Shown piece by piece: positions 34,276 to 44,309 of a stretch of DNA of 64,000 nucleotides. The notes under the pieces are model-generated. The model searched no databases. It was not told the DNA's origin and worked only from the letters and a program-made list of their open reading frames with translations. Numbering within the stretch: the first letter of the stretch is position 1; each line of letters starts with the position of its first letter. This DNA comes from Agrypnia vestita (Eukaryota; Arthropoda; Insecta; Trichoptera; Phryganeidae): NCBI GenBank assembly GCA_016648135.1, contig JADDOH010000292.1, forward strand, positions 496,001 to 560,000. Reading direction: 5' to 3'. The translations under genes were made by a program, and so were the position numbers.

Positions 34276-35240
34276 TTTTTATAATTTATCCGGTTGTTAT
34301 ATAGATTCAATAGGTATTTAGATCAACGGAGTGATGTCTTCAAGTATCAAAAAATTTACGTTTTTTTAATTGTTGTATTTTGTAAATTGATGTTTTACAG
34401 TAGAATAACGAACATGACAAGCAATCTTTTATTTTATAAATCTAGGAATAACGTCAAATGGAAATGTTTTTTTTTAAATACACGTAGGCATACATGCTGA
34501 CAATTAGGATAAAAAGGTACACAGGTCACACAGTTCGTATAAGTGTTTATTTTCCTCATAAAACCACACTCGAAATGTGGCTTATAAAAACTAGCTTAAT
34601 GATTGATACTTTGAAGTTTGTATTTGCCTATTTGCCCAATAGCCAGCTGGACCGTGTTACTTTGGTATTTGAACTGTTTTTATGTTGCTGCCGTAATGCT
34701 GTCACAGCTGAGATGGTTATCGGAACCTGGATCGCCTTTTAATCACCGAGTCTGTAGTTCAAGTCGTCGGGTCTGCTTAAGACAACGACTCAACCGATTG
34801 ACATATCCTTATTGTCAGTTTTTTCTTGTAGATAGATATGTGGGTACACCCACGCCCGGGCAGGCACCGGTACACCGTACGAACATAAGTGTACAACAGT
34901 ACACACGTGCGGGCGTGAGTTCAGCAAACGGAATTAGAAGCGCGGCCCTAATTCACTAACCTGCGCACAACTACAGGACACTTCTGCATCAGGCGGTTGC
35001 GGTTTAGGAGGTTTTTCTAATAGGTTGCTAAAACCGCTTACGAAATTCGTCACAGGGGTGGTTTAGTTAAATAGATTTTTCGTTAAAAAGAAACGATAAT
35101 GGTTTTTTCAATTTTCGATTTCAATTAATTTATTTTTAATATAACACTTACATTACAAACATATGTTTAATTCGTAAATATTATTAACAAGTGAGAAAAT
35201 ATACAAACAACAAAATATAAAACGTATATAAATTCACTCA
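34276..35240. other. No gene recognised
   Basis: Overlapping short frames at 34,494-34,959 have no recognisable family. A CpG-bearing patch at 34,850-34,960 contains alternating ACACCCACGCCCGGGC / GTACACACGTGCGGGCG. Confidence 0.5.
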
Positions 35241-35242
35241 TA

Positions 35243-35470
35243 TCAAAGTAAAACCCTCTCAGAGTCATGGAACAGATCCATGTCCAGAGTAATATTGTTC
35301 AGCATAGCAGCAGCTGTTCCAACAGGCATAACCATTGGCAGGTTGGTCCTGTATATTGGAATGTGAAACAATCTATGCTGACGATGTCTTAGGTAATTAT
35401 CAGGAACATACAAACCAATGCTCCGCATAATTTCAAGATTATCGGTGATTACCAACCAGTTGTCTTCCGA
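35243..35470 (-). CDS. Candidate exon or ORF fragment, unknown
   Basis: The minus frame, open from a stop at 35,471 to TGA at 35,243, encodes SEDNWLVITDNLEIMRSIGL, YVPDNYLRHRQHRLFHIPIY, RTNLPMVMPVGTAAAMLNNI, then LDMDLFHDSERVLL. Residue use looks like a real folded protein, not AT-rich chance translation. There is no ATG at the start; an AG lies just upstream (GGAAG/ACAACTGG) and could be a splice acceptor. Family unrecognised. A further candidate on the same strand lies 170 bp upstream. Confidence 0.35.
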   Translation of the reverse strand, partial: SEDNWLVITDNLEIMRSIGLYVPDNYLRHRQHRLFHIPIYRTNLPMVMPVGTAAAMLNNITLDMDLFHDSERVLL

Positions 35471-35637
35471 TTATTGAAATAATCAAGTTATCATTGTACG
35501 AGGGTAATAATTAGTAATTTATATGTATATAACTTACTTAAATACATCAGTATTTACTGTATTTAGATGTTTTAAAACGACTAATATTTAAAAATACATT
35601 TTTAGAGGGCATATCTAACGGTCTTCTTCCTATGAGG

Positions 35638-35862
35638 TTATACGTTAACCATCATGTTGGTGATATCCCAAAGCATTACCTCAGATTTTTGGGATGTCCT
35701 TGATCTTCTAGAACTTCTATTGTTCACAATTTTGTCTTCAAAGATGAAATACAGTATCTCAACCTTTTCTGCCTGTCTGGTGTGATCAAAAATTGTAATT
35801 TCCGGGTTTATATTGTTCTGAGGATTTATTTTACCATTCTCATCATCACAACACATTATCAT
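35638..35862 (-). CDS. Candidate exon or ORF fragment, unknown (partner of 35,243-35,470)
   Basis: From ATG at 35,862: MIMCCDDENGKINPQNNINP, EITIFDHTRQAEKVEILYFI, FEDKIVNNRSSRRSRTSQKS, EVMLWDITNMM, then stop soon after. A GAG/GTAATG donor and an ATG/GTTAAC donor lie near its 3' end, but both are phase 0 while the candidate acceptor downstream needs phase 1, so a simple two-exon model does not close. It may be a decayed gene or part of an unrecognised mobile or viral-derived ORF. Confidence 0.3.
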   Translation of the reverse strand: MIMCCDDENGKINPQNNINPEITIFDHTRQAEKVEILYFIFEDKIVNNRSSRRSRTSQKSEVMLWDITNMMVNV

Positions 35863-36065
35863 TAATAACTCAATAAATTGAACTTATTTTTAGAAGCCGT
35901 TTGTAGATTCATATCTATGCTTCAAGTCACTTTTGCATATTTCATTTATTAGTTCGAACAGCAAAGCAAATCATACATCTAGTAAATGCATTATCATAAA
36001 ACAAATCTTATGATAAATGTACAATTTTTTGATACTACCTTTTTTGCCTTTAGATTATTATTATT

Positions 36066-36205
36066 ATATTTTTAATATTTCTGACTTATTTTTTGCAAAA
36101 AATTGAAAGATCAATCATTACATTAACATTTATATCGAAACCTGTAAAAAAGAAAACTCAATTTTTGCGAGGTTTTTATCATTTTATTCGAATTTACGTT
36201 AAAAT
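36066..36205. mobile_element. Fold-back family E fragment
   Basis: TAATATTTCTGACTTATTTT, TTGCAAAAAATTGAAAGATC and GAGGTTTTTATCATTTTATT match the central part of copy 1. Both termini are missing. Confidence 0.65.
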
Positions 36206-36590
36206 ATGTAGCCACGCGAATGATTAGCTTTTTTCAACAATAAATATTGAAGTTTGATTACATAGTGAAGGAATTGAAAATAAAATGTAATTAGTTCAGC
36301 TTTGTCTGTGAAAAAACTAATGATAAGTTTATCAATAAAATGATAAGTAAAGATATCTATATATACATGTAATTTTATAATTGCTTCTTTCCTTCTGGGG
36401 GTGGCTGCCACATATTCTATGGTTGTCTTGATACTTTAGGATACACGGTGGTTAGTTAGTATATAATTTGTATAAATACTCAATCGTGACGAATACTATT
36501 CCTTGAACCCGAGGGACAGCCGATGAAGACGAAAGAAGTAACATTGTATATTATTTATTGAATTGGCGTTAACTTCGTGGAATGACATTA
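36206..36590. other. No feature recognised
   Basis: AT-rich DNA without supported features. Confidence 0.5.
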
Positions 36591-37090
36591 TAATTATATA
36601 TAAATATATCACTTGTCTAAGACCACTAATGAGTTTAAGACTACACGACTAGTTTCGACAACTACCGATGTTGTCATCAACGGGTGATGATATAAACTGA
36701 AGCATAAGAGTAAAATTAATTATCTAAGGTACTGACAGAGGTGGGTGGAGTTATGTTTGGGGGGAGGGGTTTGAGTTAACGGGAATAAAGTAAGGAGCGG
36801 TGAAGAATTTTGAAATATTATGTTATTGATAATATTTCAAAACACAATATTTCAAAATTCTTCATCGCTCCTTACTTTATTCCCGTTAACTCAAACCCCA
36901 CCCCTAGCTAACCCTCTCCCCCAAACATAACTCCACCCATCTCTATCAGTACCTTAGGTAATTAATTTTACTCTTATGCTTCAGTTTATATCATCACACG
37001 TTGATGACAACATCGGTAGTTGTCGAAACTAGTCGTGTGGTCTTAAACTCATTAGTGGTCTTAGACAAGTGATCTATTTATATATAACTA
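36591..37090. repeat. Very young ~500 bp fold-back (near-perfect inverted repeat)
   Basis: The left arm, from about 36,591, reads ATCACTTGTCTAAGACCACT, AATGAGTTTAAGAC, ACGACTAGTTTCGACAACTA, GGTGGGTGGAGTTATGTTTG, GAGTTAACGGGAATAAAGTA. The right arm is its complement to about 37,090, with only scattered substitutions and one ~14-bp length difference in the G-rich part. The arms meet around 36,815-36,850. Both arms contain the motif TTGATGACAACATCGGTAGT TGTCGAAAC (37,001-37,029 plus; 36,652-36,680 minus). It is non-coding, and a transcript would be a long dsRNA. Confidence 0.9.
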
Positions 37091-37105
37091 ACATTGTGTT
37101 TGCAG

Positions 37106-37365
37106 GTCCCGAACTGACGCTGGTCACGTGGCGCGAGGTATTGCATAAGCAGCGCACCTCCGATCGGTATTCTAGTTCCGCGACAGGTCCTCAGCAGGGA
37201 GCGGCTGCCGGTCGCGCGGAGGACAGCGAGGGGCATCCGCGGGAGAGCGGAAACGTGTTCCCACCTCCTCCACACCCGCCGGGCAAGTGTTTACCTCGCA
37301 ACCTGAACTCATTCAAATCTTCGATTAAATCACACTGCTGCGGTGATTTAAAAAGTCCATGTTGA
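37106..37365 (+). CDS. Candidate GC-rich exon after a splice-acceptor-like site
   Basis: TAACTAACATTGTGTTTGCAG ends at 37,105 and offers a branch point (CTAAC) and acceptor. Downstream the frame is open for 86 codons to TGA: PELTLVTWREVLHKQRTSDR, YSSSATGPQQGAAAGRAEDS, EGHPRESGNVFPPPPHPPGK, then LNSFKSSIKSHCCGDLKSPC. Composition shifts sharply to GC-rich at the acceptor. No domain is recognised and low-complexity Pro/Ala/Gly dominates, so a 3'-terminal exon or a lineage-specific exon is possible. It abuts the fold-back, which would then lie in the upstream intron. Confidence 0.3.
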
Positions 37366-37369
37366 TGAC

Positions 37370-38349
37370 GGACTAAGTTAATTTATTACGCGTCACTGTT
37401 CGTAATTTATTGTGTTGAACAGTTGTTACTTGAATACAGGTTACAGCCGTTGCGGAGCTGAGTTGGCGCGGTAATGAAAAGGACGGAAAATATGAGAATC
37501 AATTATACAAATTTTTAATACTTCTTGTAAGGAATGCACAATTTTCATTAATATTTCTAGCTCATTTGCACTGCCATTTGCTCCATATAAAAGAAGACAG
37601 ATGATAATATAATGAGATGAGTCGTATCATAGCTCTCAGCGGTGGACCTAAGTGTACCTACCTAGTATCTCCACCTTTTCTCTGTCCATTATTTTTCTTG
37701 CTACAAAATGTGTTCCCCGGAATTTTATGGTTTCTTTAGTTAGGTAGGACTCAGGACGGCCCGTCGACTTCTTGATTCTTCTCGACTACGGCTGGATGTT
37801 TGCCTTCTTCCGCTACTTATAGTTTATATAATATAGTACACTGGACTGTTATCCCTAAATAGACCCAAACTACTACAGAATAAGCGCGGAGCGAACTGTT
37901 TTCCATGTTATTGTAGTTTTATAACTTGATAACTTTGCACCTTGACTTTAAAAAGGATATAATAAGTGCTCAGTAAATAAATAAGCGCCTACCTCTGATT
38001 GTATCTATCAATGACAATTGCACACTGACCCGCGAAGTCAACCAACCACGGTAAGGATGAACATAATTAACTGTTAAATCCTGTATGTTATATACAATCG
38101 TATCAGTTTATTGAAAAGTGCAAAGTTATGAAACGCGGACTCTATTCGTACGCAGAGAGGAATGACCGACCAATTCAGAACTCTAGAACTAATTAAATAT
38201 AAAAATTAATGAAGTGATGTTAATGAAGTCCTAAAATAAAGGGTAATTTGGGTGGTTTAAGATAGCAAAATGAAAAAAACAATTTTGCAGGTTCGTATTC
38301 ATTCAGATAGTAGTTCGATATACCTACGTATATGTAAGGACCGTCGGTG
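37370..38349. other. No gene recognised
   Basis: AT-rich DNA without supported features. Confidence 0.5.
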
Positions 38350-38575
38350 TCGATATAGAACTTTAAAAAAATTTATAATGTGCGGATGTTCTTACGTTGG
38401 AATTGGTGAACTTTACATTGTGTAAATCATCAGATCACTTAAGTCAGATCATACAGGTCTTAAGCCTGTTATGTTACAGTAGCCAACTTTCATACACACT
38501 TCCTTTATAAATAACGTCGTCTCTGTGTATATAATTTATCTTAATAAATAAATACTTCTATAATTTATCCTAATA
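38350..38575 (+). repeat. Repeat family G, copy 1
   Basis: Shares with 41,500-41,697 and 60,325-60,500 the ordered words ATAGAACTTT, GATGTTCTTACG, TGGAATTGGTGAAC, TTACATTGTGTAAA, CTTAAGTCAG, AGGTCTTAAGCC, ATACACACTTCC, TATAAATAACGTCGTCTCTG and AATTTATCTTAATAAATAA. There is a TATA-like word about 10 bp before a conserved GTCTCTGT. An imperfect ~25-bp tandem follows at the 3' edge. Confidence 0.65.
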
Positions 38576-38629
38576 AATAAATTAATAAATACAGTGAGCG
38601 CCAAGGTTCATACGTGTATACTCGTGATG

Positions 38630-38822
38630 ATTATTTAATTGGATACACAAGTTATTGTTTGCTGAGACTTGTATCTGCGATTGGTAACTGAAATTTTACT
38701 CTTTTCTAGTACCGATCGTTGCCCGTCGATTTGTGAAAAATCAGTTACAAATCAATCATCGACATAATCAGATATAAATCTCAAATAACGGTTATTATGT
38801 AACCGATTAAAATACCAGCACT
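38630..38822 (+). mobile_element. Inverted-repeat MITE family D, copy 2
   Basis: Contains ACTTGTATCTGCGATTGGTA, CTAGTACCGATCGTTGCCCG, AAATCAATCATCGACATAAT, CTCAAATAACGGTTATTATG and the intact right end TTAAAATACCAGCACT. The left end is degraded. Confidence 0.65.
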
Positions 38823-39413
38823 TTTGTACTCGAACTCATCGCTCTTATTCTAGATTAGATTGTCATGGAATTTCCATTATGACACATTTTTCAGTTTGAA
38901 TATTGTTGGTAGTATGGTAAAGGAATCCAAAAAAAATTTTTTTTTGTGTTTCCATTCTTCCTTTTAACCGGTGTATCAGTTAAAATGACGGATTGCGCAA
39001 TTTTATACTTTTATTGAAAATCTTATTAATCTCAATGTGTATATTAAAACTAGATCATTTTTTAAAATCCTTTCAGAATATTTTCTTCTCTAAAATCACT
39101 TATTCTTTAATTCTTTAATACTGTCATCATTCCTATTATTTATAAATCCACTCTACACGCCCTTCAATCAAAATGTTACACTAATTAGACTATATAAATT
39201 CACGACTACTATCCAAAGATCTCATCTAAAATTACAAAAATCGTAAATTAAGTAATTACACGGATATAAATAAATACGTCGTCTATTTTTCAGTGCTGGG
39301 GTAAGAATTATTAAAATAACAATCTTGTATTTTCAGAATACGGCCGTTACATATTATACTTATCTCATGAGGATGCACGCGCATATTTTGCAATTTTCTC
39401 GCTCGAGCCATCC
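38823..39413. other. Family H related segment (about 39,165-39,345); otherwise unrecognised
   Basis: AAAGATCTCATCTAAAATTA, CAGTGCTGGGGTAAGAATTA and ATTTTCAGAATACGGCCG parallel 23,745-23,960 near element H. Confidence 0.45.
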
Positions 39414-39433
39414 GCCTCCGTGGCGCAATCGGC

Positions 39434-39470
<37 letters not shown>

Positions 39471-39487
39471 GAGTCCACCCGGGGGCG
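39414..39487 (+). tRNA. tRNA-Asn (anticodon GTT)
   Basis: A complete 74-nt cloverleaf. Acceptor GCCTCCG pairs with CGGGGGC with one T-G wobble, and the discriminator is G. D arm GGCGCAATCGGCTAGCGC. Anticodon arm TTCGG-CTGTTAA-CCGAA with GTT at 39,448-39,450. T arm TGGTGG-TTCGAGT-CCACC. Box A (TGGCGCAATCGG) and box B (GGTTCGAGTCC) are canonical. There is no intron and CCA is not encoded. An eight-T terminator starts four bases after the discriminator. It has all features of a functional nuclear gene decoding AAC/AAU, and stands alone with no other tRNA nearby. Confidence 0.97.
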
Positions 39488-39490
39488 ATA

Positions 39491-39498
39491 TTTTTTTT
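39491..39498 (+). terminator. RNA polymerase III terminator of tRNA-Asn
   Basis: An uninterrupted run of eight T immediately downstream of the tRNA. Confidence 0.9.
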
Positions 39499-40029
39499 AT
39501 TTTTGATACATTTATGATTATTAATAATTATTTTATAATTACTATTTTGGATTTTTTTTTATTATCTACCTAATCTCAACGAGAATGATTTCATTGTCTC
39601 TCCGTAAATTACTGTAACATCCGTAACATTTTTAATTTTTTTTTAACATAGACGAAATTCCCCCCTTTCTCCACCCTCCCCCCAGGATACATTTTCTATA
39701 TACATTTATATCGTTTGATAGACCCTGTTCAAATTTTGCGTACTTATTCTTTAGGAACCGACATGTAAAAGTACGTCATTTTTAACGTGTTACATACAGC
39801 TAGTAAAGAATAAATAAAAAAAATAAAAAACTGTGAATTGGTAGGATTGTTTAATATGTCCCTAGTTTTATTGCTCGGGCTATAAGCGTCCACAAATCTC
39901 AACTGGATTTTCGAAAAATAATCTTTATTTAACATCACAGCTATAATAAAAATAATTATTGCGCTGCATGTACATAATATGTAGTGACTTTTTAAAAGAG
40001 ATCCGGCTTCAAAATTATACTACATAATA
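39499..40029. other. No gene recognised
   Basis: AT-rich DNA with a short C-rich run (CCCCCCTTTCTCCACCCTCC, about 39,660). Confidence 0.5.
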
Positions 40030-40200
40030 TGAGGGGTTATTCAAGAAACTGCAGCAATATTAAAAAAAAAATGTTTTGAATGCAGTCACCGAGGTTAATT
40101 AATTTAGAATGAAATGAATTCGAGATTTTTCAGCTCTTTCCCTACCAAAATCGTGTTTTCAAATCACTATTAAAAGCAAAGATAGCAATATTCACTTTAA
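40030..40200 (+). mobile_element. Family C element, degraded copy
   Basis: GAGGGGTTATTCAAGAAACT, GCAGCAATATTAAAAAA, ATGCAGTCACCGAGG, TTAGAATGAAATGAATTCGA. CAGCAATATYCA-like words recur again near 40,190, 40,280 and 40,345. Confidence 0.45.
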
Positions 40201-41499
40201 CCAATCAACCCCCAAGGGTGTGAAACTTCATACTAAATTGAGAATCGACGTAGATTTTAGACTGAAACATCATAGCAATTACAGCAATATCCAATTATGT
40301 AAATACAAAAAGCAGATATGTCCACCGTTTGATAGCAAACACAGCAATATTCATATTTATTTATACACTATTACTACCTATTAAAAAATAATACTGAGGT
40401 GGAAATCGTTTTTAGAAACCTATTTCCATCAGATGTAGGCTTCATAGATTCCAGAGAAATTTCTTTGAGTAGTGACAGGGTTTTTGTATTTATCTCAGAA
40501 AGAACTCGGTGGGATAATGCTGTCTTTGCTGTCTTTACCACATGTTTTCACGTATTTTCGCAATATACTTAATATATGATTTTCATATCTTCATTTCTTG
40601 CTGTGATGGATTTTATAAATAAATAGTCTTTATAGGACTGGGAGAAGGATCATTATATAGCCGATACCAAGTGTAAAGCGGGGCTCGGACTTTTTGGCCC
40701 TAAGATGGCCCCCAATATACCGCATTGGCTTGGTTACTCCACTGGGATCAAGCATTGGTATATATTGCTTTACACAGAGAAATAAAATATAGTCACGAGA
40801 CTGTAGAAACAGAAGTAATCCCACGTAATTGAGGATTTCTCGGTGGAAGGGTCTGGAATAAACTTATAGACCAAAACATCAGAAAACCCGAAAATGTATA
40901 TAAGTGTGACGGATCCATCGAGACAGAACAATTAAGTTCGTTTAATATGACATTGTCATCGATGGTATCGCATGGTCGATGGTATTTATTAATTTTTGTG
41001 AAAAGAAACATACCTATTTGGAATTAGTATTAATTATTTCCGATACTTTTTTATAGTGTAGTCATACTCTGTTCCACTCTATTACTAATCTACTACTTAA
41101 AATAGTTTATTATATTATTACGCAGACGGCAAATATTCTGAAAAGACGAATATAAAGTATTCCACAGACAAGTGATAAGTGCGATATTATTGTGAATTAA
41201 AGAGTTGCGCTCAAATAAAATTTACTTTGAGTGATTTTGGGGATAGTGATTAATTTTGATATTTTATATTATATTTTTTTTTTCAGGCGTATTCTAGTAC
41301 ATATGTAATAATTCAAAAGAATATCATATCAGTTAATAAGGAATATTGTTAAAAAAAACTCCACTTTAAAAAATAAAATATGGAGGTATCATAACCAATT
41401 GCGAAATCTATGTATACTAACTTGTTGATGAGAAAAATAATAATAACAGATGTCTCTAGCAGAGGCCAGTGCAATATATGAAATGTTCTTTATTCGAAA
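40201..41499. other. No gene recognised
   Basis: Several CAGCAATATTCA words around 40,190-40,360 suggest overlapping remains of family C. Beyond that nothing is supported. Confidence 0.45.
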
Positions 41500-41697
41500 C
41501 ATATATACATAGAACTTTCAAAAATTTGATAGTGTTTAGATGTTCTTACGATGGAATTGGTGAGAGTTGCATTGTGTAGAGAGATAAATTAAGCCAGCTC
41601 AAATAGGTTGTAAGCCCTGAGCCATCGTATAAGAAACTTTTATCATATATAAATAGCTTTATCTCTGTTAGACGTCATTAATTTATCTTTAATTAAT
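41500..41697 (+). repeat. Repeat family G, copy 2
   Basis: ATAGAACTTTCAAAAA, GATGTTCTTACGATGG, AATTGGTGAGAGTTGCATTG, TTAAGCCAGCTCAAATAGGT, TGTAAGCCC, ATATATAAATAGCTTTATCT, CTGTTAGACGTCATTAATTT. The TATATAAATAG box followed by TCTCTGTTAGACGTC is best preserved here. Confidence 0.7.
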
Positions 41698-41720
41698 TTG
41701 ATAAATAAAAACATTAATTT

Positions 41721-41912
41721 AACTGTCTTCCACCGCCACGATCCCGTCACCAAATATATTTTTTTATTTGTTAATTCTTCATTAACTTTTATAGTCATGT
41801 CATTTTATATTATATTAACTGTCTTCCACCGCCACGATCCCGTCACCAAATATATTTTTTTATTTGTTAATTCTTCATTAACTTTTATAGTCATGTCATT
41901 TTATAGTCATAG
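41721..41912. repeat. Tandem duplication, 96-bp unit, two copies
   Basis: The unit starting AACTGTCTTCCACCGCCACG begins at 41,721 and again at 41,817. The copies are identical for about the first 89 bp and diverge only in the last few bases. The unit length is a multiple of three, so a surrounding open frame (139 codons, no ATG) repeats 32 residues exactly. Confidence 0.95.
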
Positions 41913-42790
41913 GGCATTCATTTCCACTGCATTTTCTCTGCGCGCTGCTTCCTGGCGCAGGTTGGCAATCATCATGACGATCTTCACCGTAAGTGCTCTG
42001 ATGCGAAATAATATTTTTTTTTTTCAAAATAATTCAATTCAACTGCACCCGAGTCAATATCTTAATACTGTTTACGATAACTTGCATTTTTCTGTACTTA
42101 TATACCCAGCGAAATGATCAAGGCATTTTTGTTTTCTTCTCTATATTGTGATCATGATCACCTGGGATTTCTTTAACCATCAGAGATCAACTTAAATGTG
42201 GGTGGTATCAATTACGTATCATATAATATCATACCTTATATGAATGATGAACAGAAAAATGTATATATTTTGGGGAAAAGGATTGATTTTGTAGATCATT
42301 ATTTAAAATTAAATTTCCTTGCATTATTTTTAATGTTTTTATAATTGCAACATAATGTATTTTAAGTACATCGATTTAGAAGTAAACATTTATAAATTCT
42401 AGCCATAAACTAACGTAAAATTACACTTTTTTGTGTGCCATTAATTTTTGTTGAAATTTTAATGACTCGATTTCTAGACAAACTAGTTATGCAGGCCAAC
42501 ATTAAGTAAGAGGACATATTTTTTGTTAATATAATCATCTTTTTCTGCCTTACCCGTTAAATAAACGTTGCCTATCATATTATAGCAGAACTTCCGGCTG
42601 AAGGTCATTATGTTCTTCTTCCCTCATATGCAAGATACTTATTTGGATGTCCCATTACATCGCAGATATTGAACTTTTCGGATTTTTGCTGTGTTAACTA
42701 AGTCTTTTTTCTTAAAGAAATACCAAAAGAGAATAAGTTTTGTCCGAGTTGCAGATCTATCAAAAGGGAATAGAGCATATAAGTTTTTTT
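41913..42790. other. No gene recognised
   Basis: AT-rich DNA. A T-rich run precedes the reverse-strand SINE at 42,791. Confidence 0.5.
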
Positions 42791-42955
42791 TAAATATAGA
42801 TGCGAACACAGACTATGTGTCGCATCAATATTCTCACTATTTTTAAACTACGCTAAACGCTTGTGCTATGAACATAGAACTAATTTGCTGGTTTTCTGGA
42901 ATGGGGTTCGAACCACCAACCACCAAATTATGTCCAGTACACCAACAAGCTAGTC
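42791..42955 (-). mobile_element. tRNA-derived SINE (family S1)
   Basis: Minus strand: TAGCTTGTTGGTGTACTGG, box-B-like GGTTCGAACCCC, ACCAGCAAATTAGTTC, CATAGCACAAGCGTTTAGCG, AATATTGATGCGACACATAG, GTTCGCATCTATATTT and a short tail. Confidence 0.75.
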
Positions 42956-43021
42956 TTTTACTCTATTCATATAGATCATAATTAACTAAATATTATCAAA
43001 ATTCCATTTATGCATTATATA

Positions 43022-44307
43022 TTAGGTCCTTACATATGAAATTGAGGTTTAGTATGGGAGAAACATAAAGCCGATTTTTTTTAATTATAATATATTTATT
43101 TAATCAAAGTATGTACCATTGCTATCTATGCACTTTTGCCATCTCATAGGTAGTTCATCGATCCCTTTACTAAAAAAACCATTCGGACGGGAATCAATAA
43201 AATCTTTGAAGGCGGTTTGGACTGCCCCATCGGAGTTGAATTTTTTCCTTTGCAAGAAGTTATCCAAATTTCGAAAAAAATGGTAATCTGTTGGGGCAAG
43301 TTCCGGAGAGTACGGTGGATGTCTTAGACATTCCAATTGAAGCTCCTCTAATTTGGTAGCCGTCTGTTGTGCAGTGTGTGGTCTAGCGTTATCATGAAGC
43401 AGCAGTGGCCTAGAGCGATTAACCAGCCTCGTTTGTTTAGCAGCTAGCTTTTCCATCATGGTTTGCAGTTGCTGACAATAGACATCTGCCGTAATCGTCT
43501 GGCCAGATTTAAGAAAGCTGTAGTGAACGACACCAGCACTAGTCCACCAAACGCTCACACGTCACTTTTTTGGAGTCAATTTTCGCTTGGGGCATGGTTT
43601 GGCTGGTTCGGCAGGGTTCAGCCATTGCGATGAGCGCTTCCGATTATCGTACAGGATCCACTTTTCAACACAGGTAATGATTCGATTTAAAATCCCTTCA
43701 TTATTGTGCCGGTTGAGTAATGCAACGCAGCAGTCCACGCGCGTTTGTTGATTTGCTTCACTCAATTCGTGAGGTACCCACCTTTCAAGCTTTTTCACCT
43801 TACCAATTTACTTCAAGTGGATTAAAACAGTTTTATCACTAACACCGCAGCCTGCAGCTAACTCGGATGTGGTTTGCGATTGATCCGCTTCCACAATAGC
43901 CTTCAATTCTTCATTATCAACTTTGGTCTCCGGCCGTCCACGGGGCTTTTTCTGCAGGTCGAAATTTCCAGAACGAAAACGTTGGAACCAAAAACGCACT
44001 GTGTTTTCTTTTGCGGCACCGTCGCCATACACATCATTAATCCTTCGAGCCGTTTCTGCAGCACTGGTGCCACGGTGGAACTCGTACTCGTAAACAACGC
44101 GATATTTCAAGTTTTTCATTTTGTAAACTGAGTGACGCAAAGAAAAAAACAATTGAGGAAAAAACAAATGAATTATTATTTTCAAAACACAAATACATGA
44201 GTAAATAGCTGTATAAATTTGGATTTGGAATTCCTAACCAAAGAGAAGATATTTGAGATCAAATTTGCCAGTACGGCAAAACGCCAATTTCATATGTAAG
44301 GACCTAA
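43022..44307 (-). mobile_element. Mariner transposon copy A (cecropia/SETMAR-like group), 1,286 bp
   Basis: The element is complete. Ends are TTAGGTCCTTACATATGAAA and its complement TTTCATATGTAAGGACCTAA, flanked on both sides by the TA duplication (43,020-43,021 and 44,308-44,309). The left (3') repeat diverges after 24 bp (GAGGTTT against GGCGTTT). The transposase lies on the minus strand. Copy B at 47,761 is almost identical in sequence and opposite in direction. Confidence 0.97.
43100..44119 (-). pseudogene. Mariner transposase, inactivated (copy A)
   Basis: The frame starts at ATG 44,119 (MKNLKYRVVYEYEFHRGTSA) and is 340 codons long including the stop, the usual mariner size. The N-terminal paired helix-turn-helix region is followed by the catalytic domain. 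Landmarks: WVPHELSE, the first catalytic block ITC(D)EKWILYDNRKR, WWTSAGVVHYSFL, second Asp in LLHDNARPHT, third Asp in SPELAPTDYHFF with 34 residues between, and the end WQKCIDSNGTYFD. Lesions: CAA to TAA at 43,808-43,810, the first catalytic Asp replaced by Val (codon 43,667-43,669), and TTA to TGA at 43,562-43,564. It cannot encode active enzyme. Confidence 0.95.
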
Positions 44308-44309
44308 TA

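Noticed and set aside
41698..42117. 139-codon frame with two identical 32-residue repeats
   Set aside because: There is no ATG start and the repeat is just the DNA tandem duplication. Hydrophobic residues come from T-rich DNA. Reported as a duplication only.
43874..44131. Plus-strand frames inside mariner copy A (and minus-strand frames inside copy B)
   Set aside because: Antisense shadows of the transposase reading frame.
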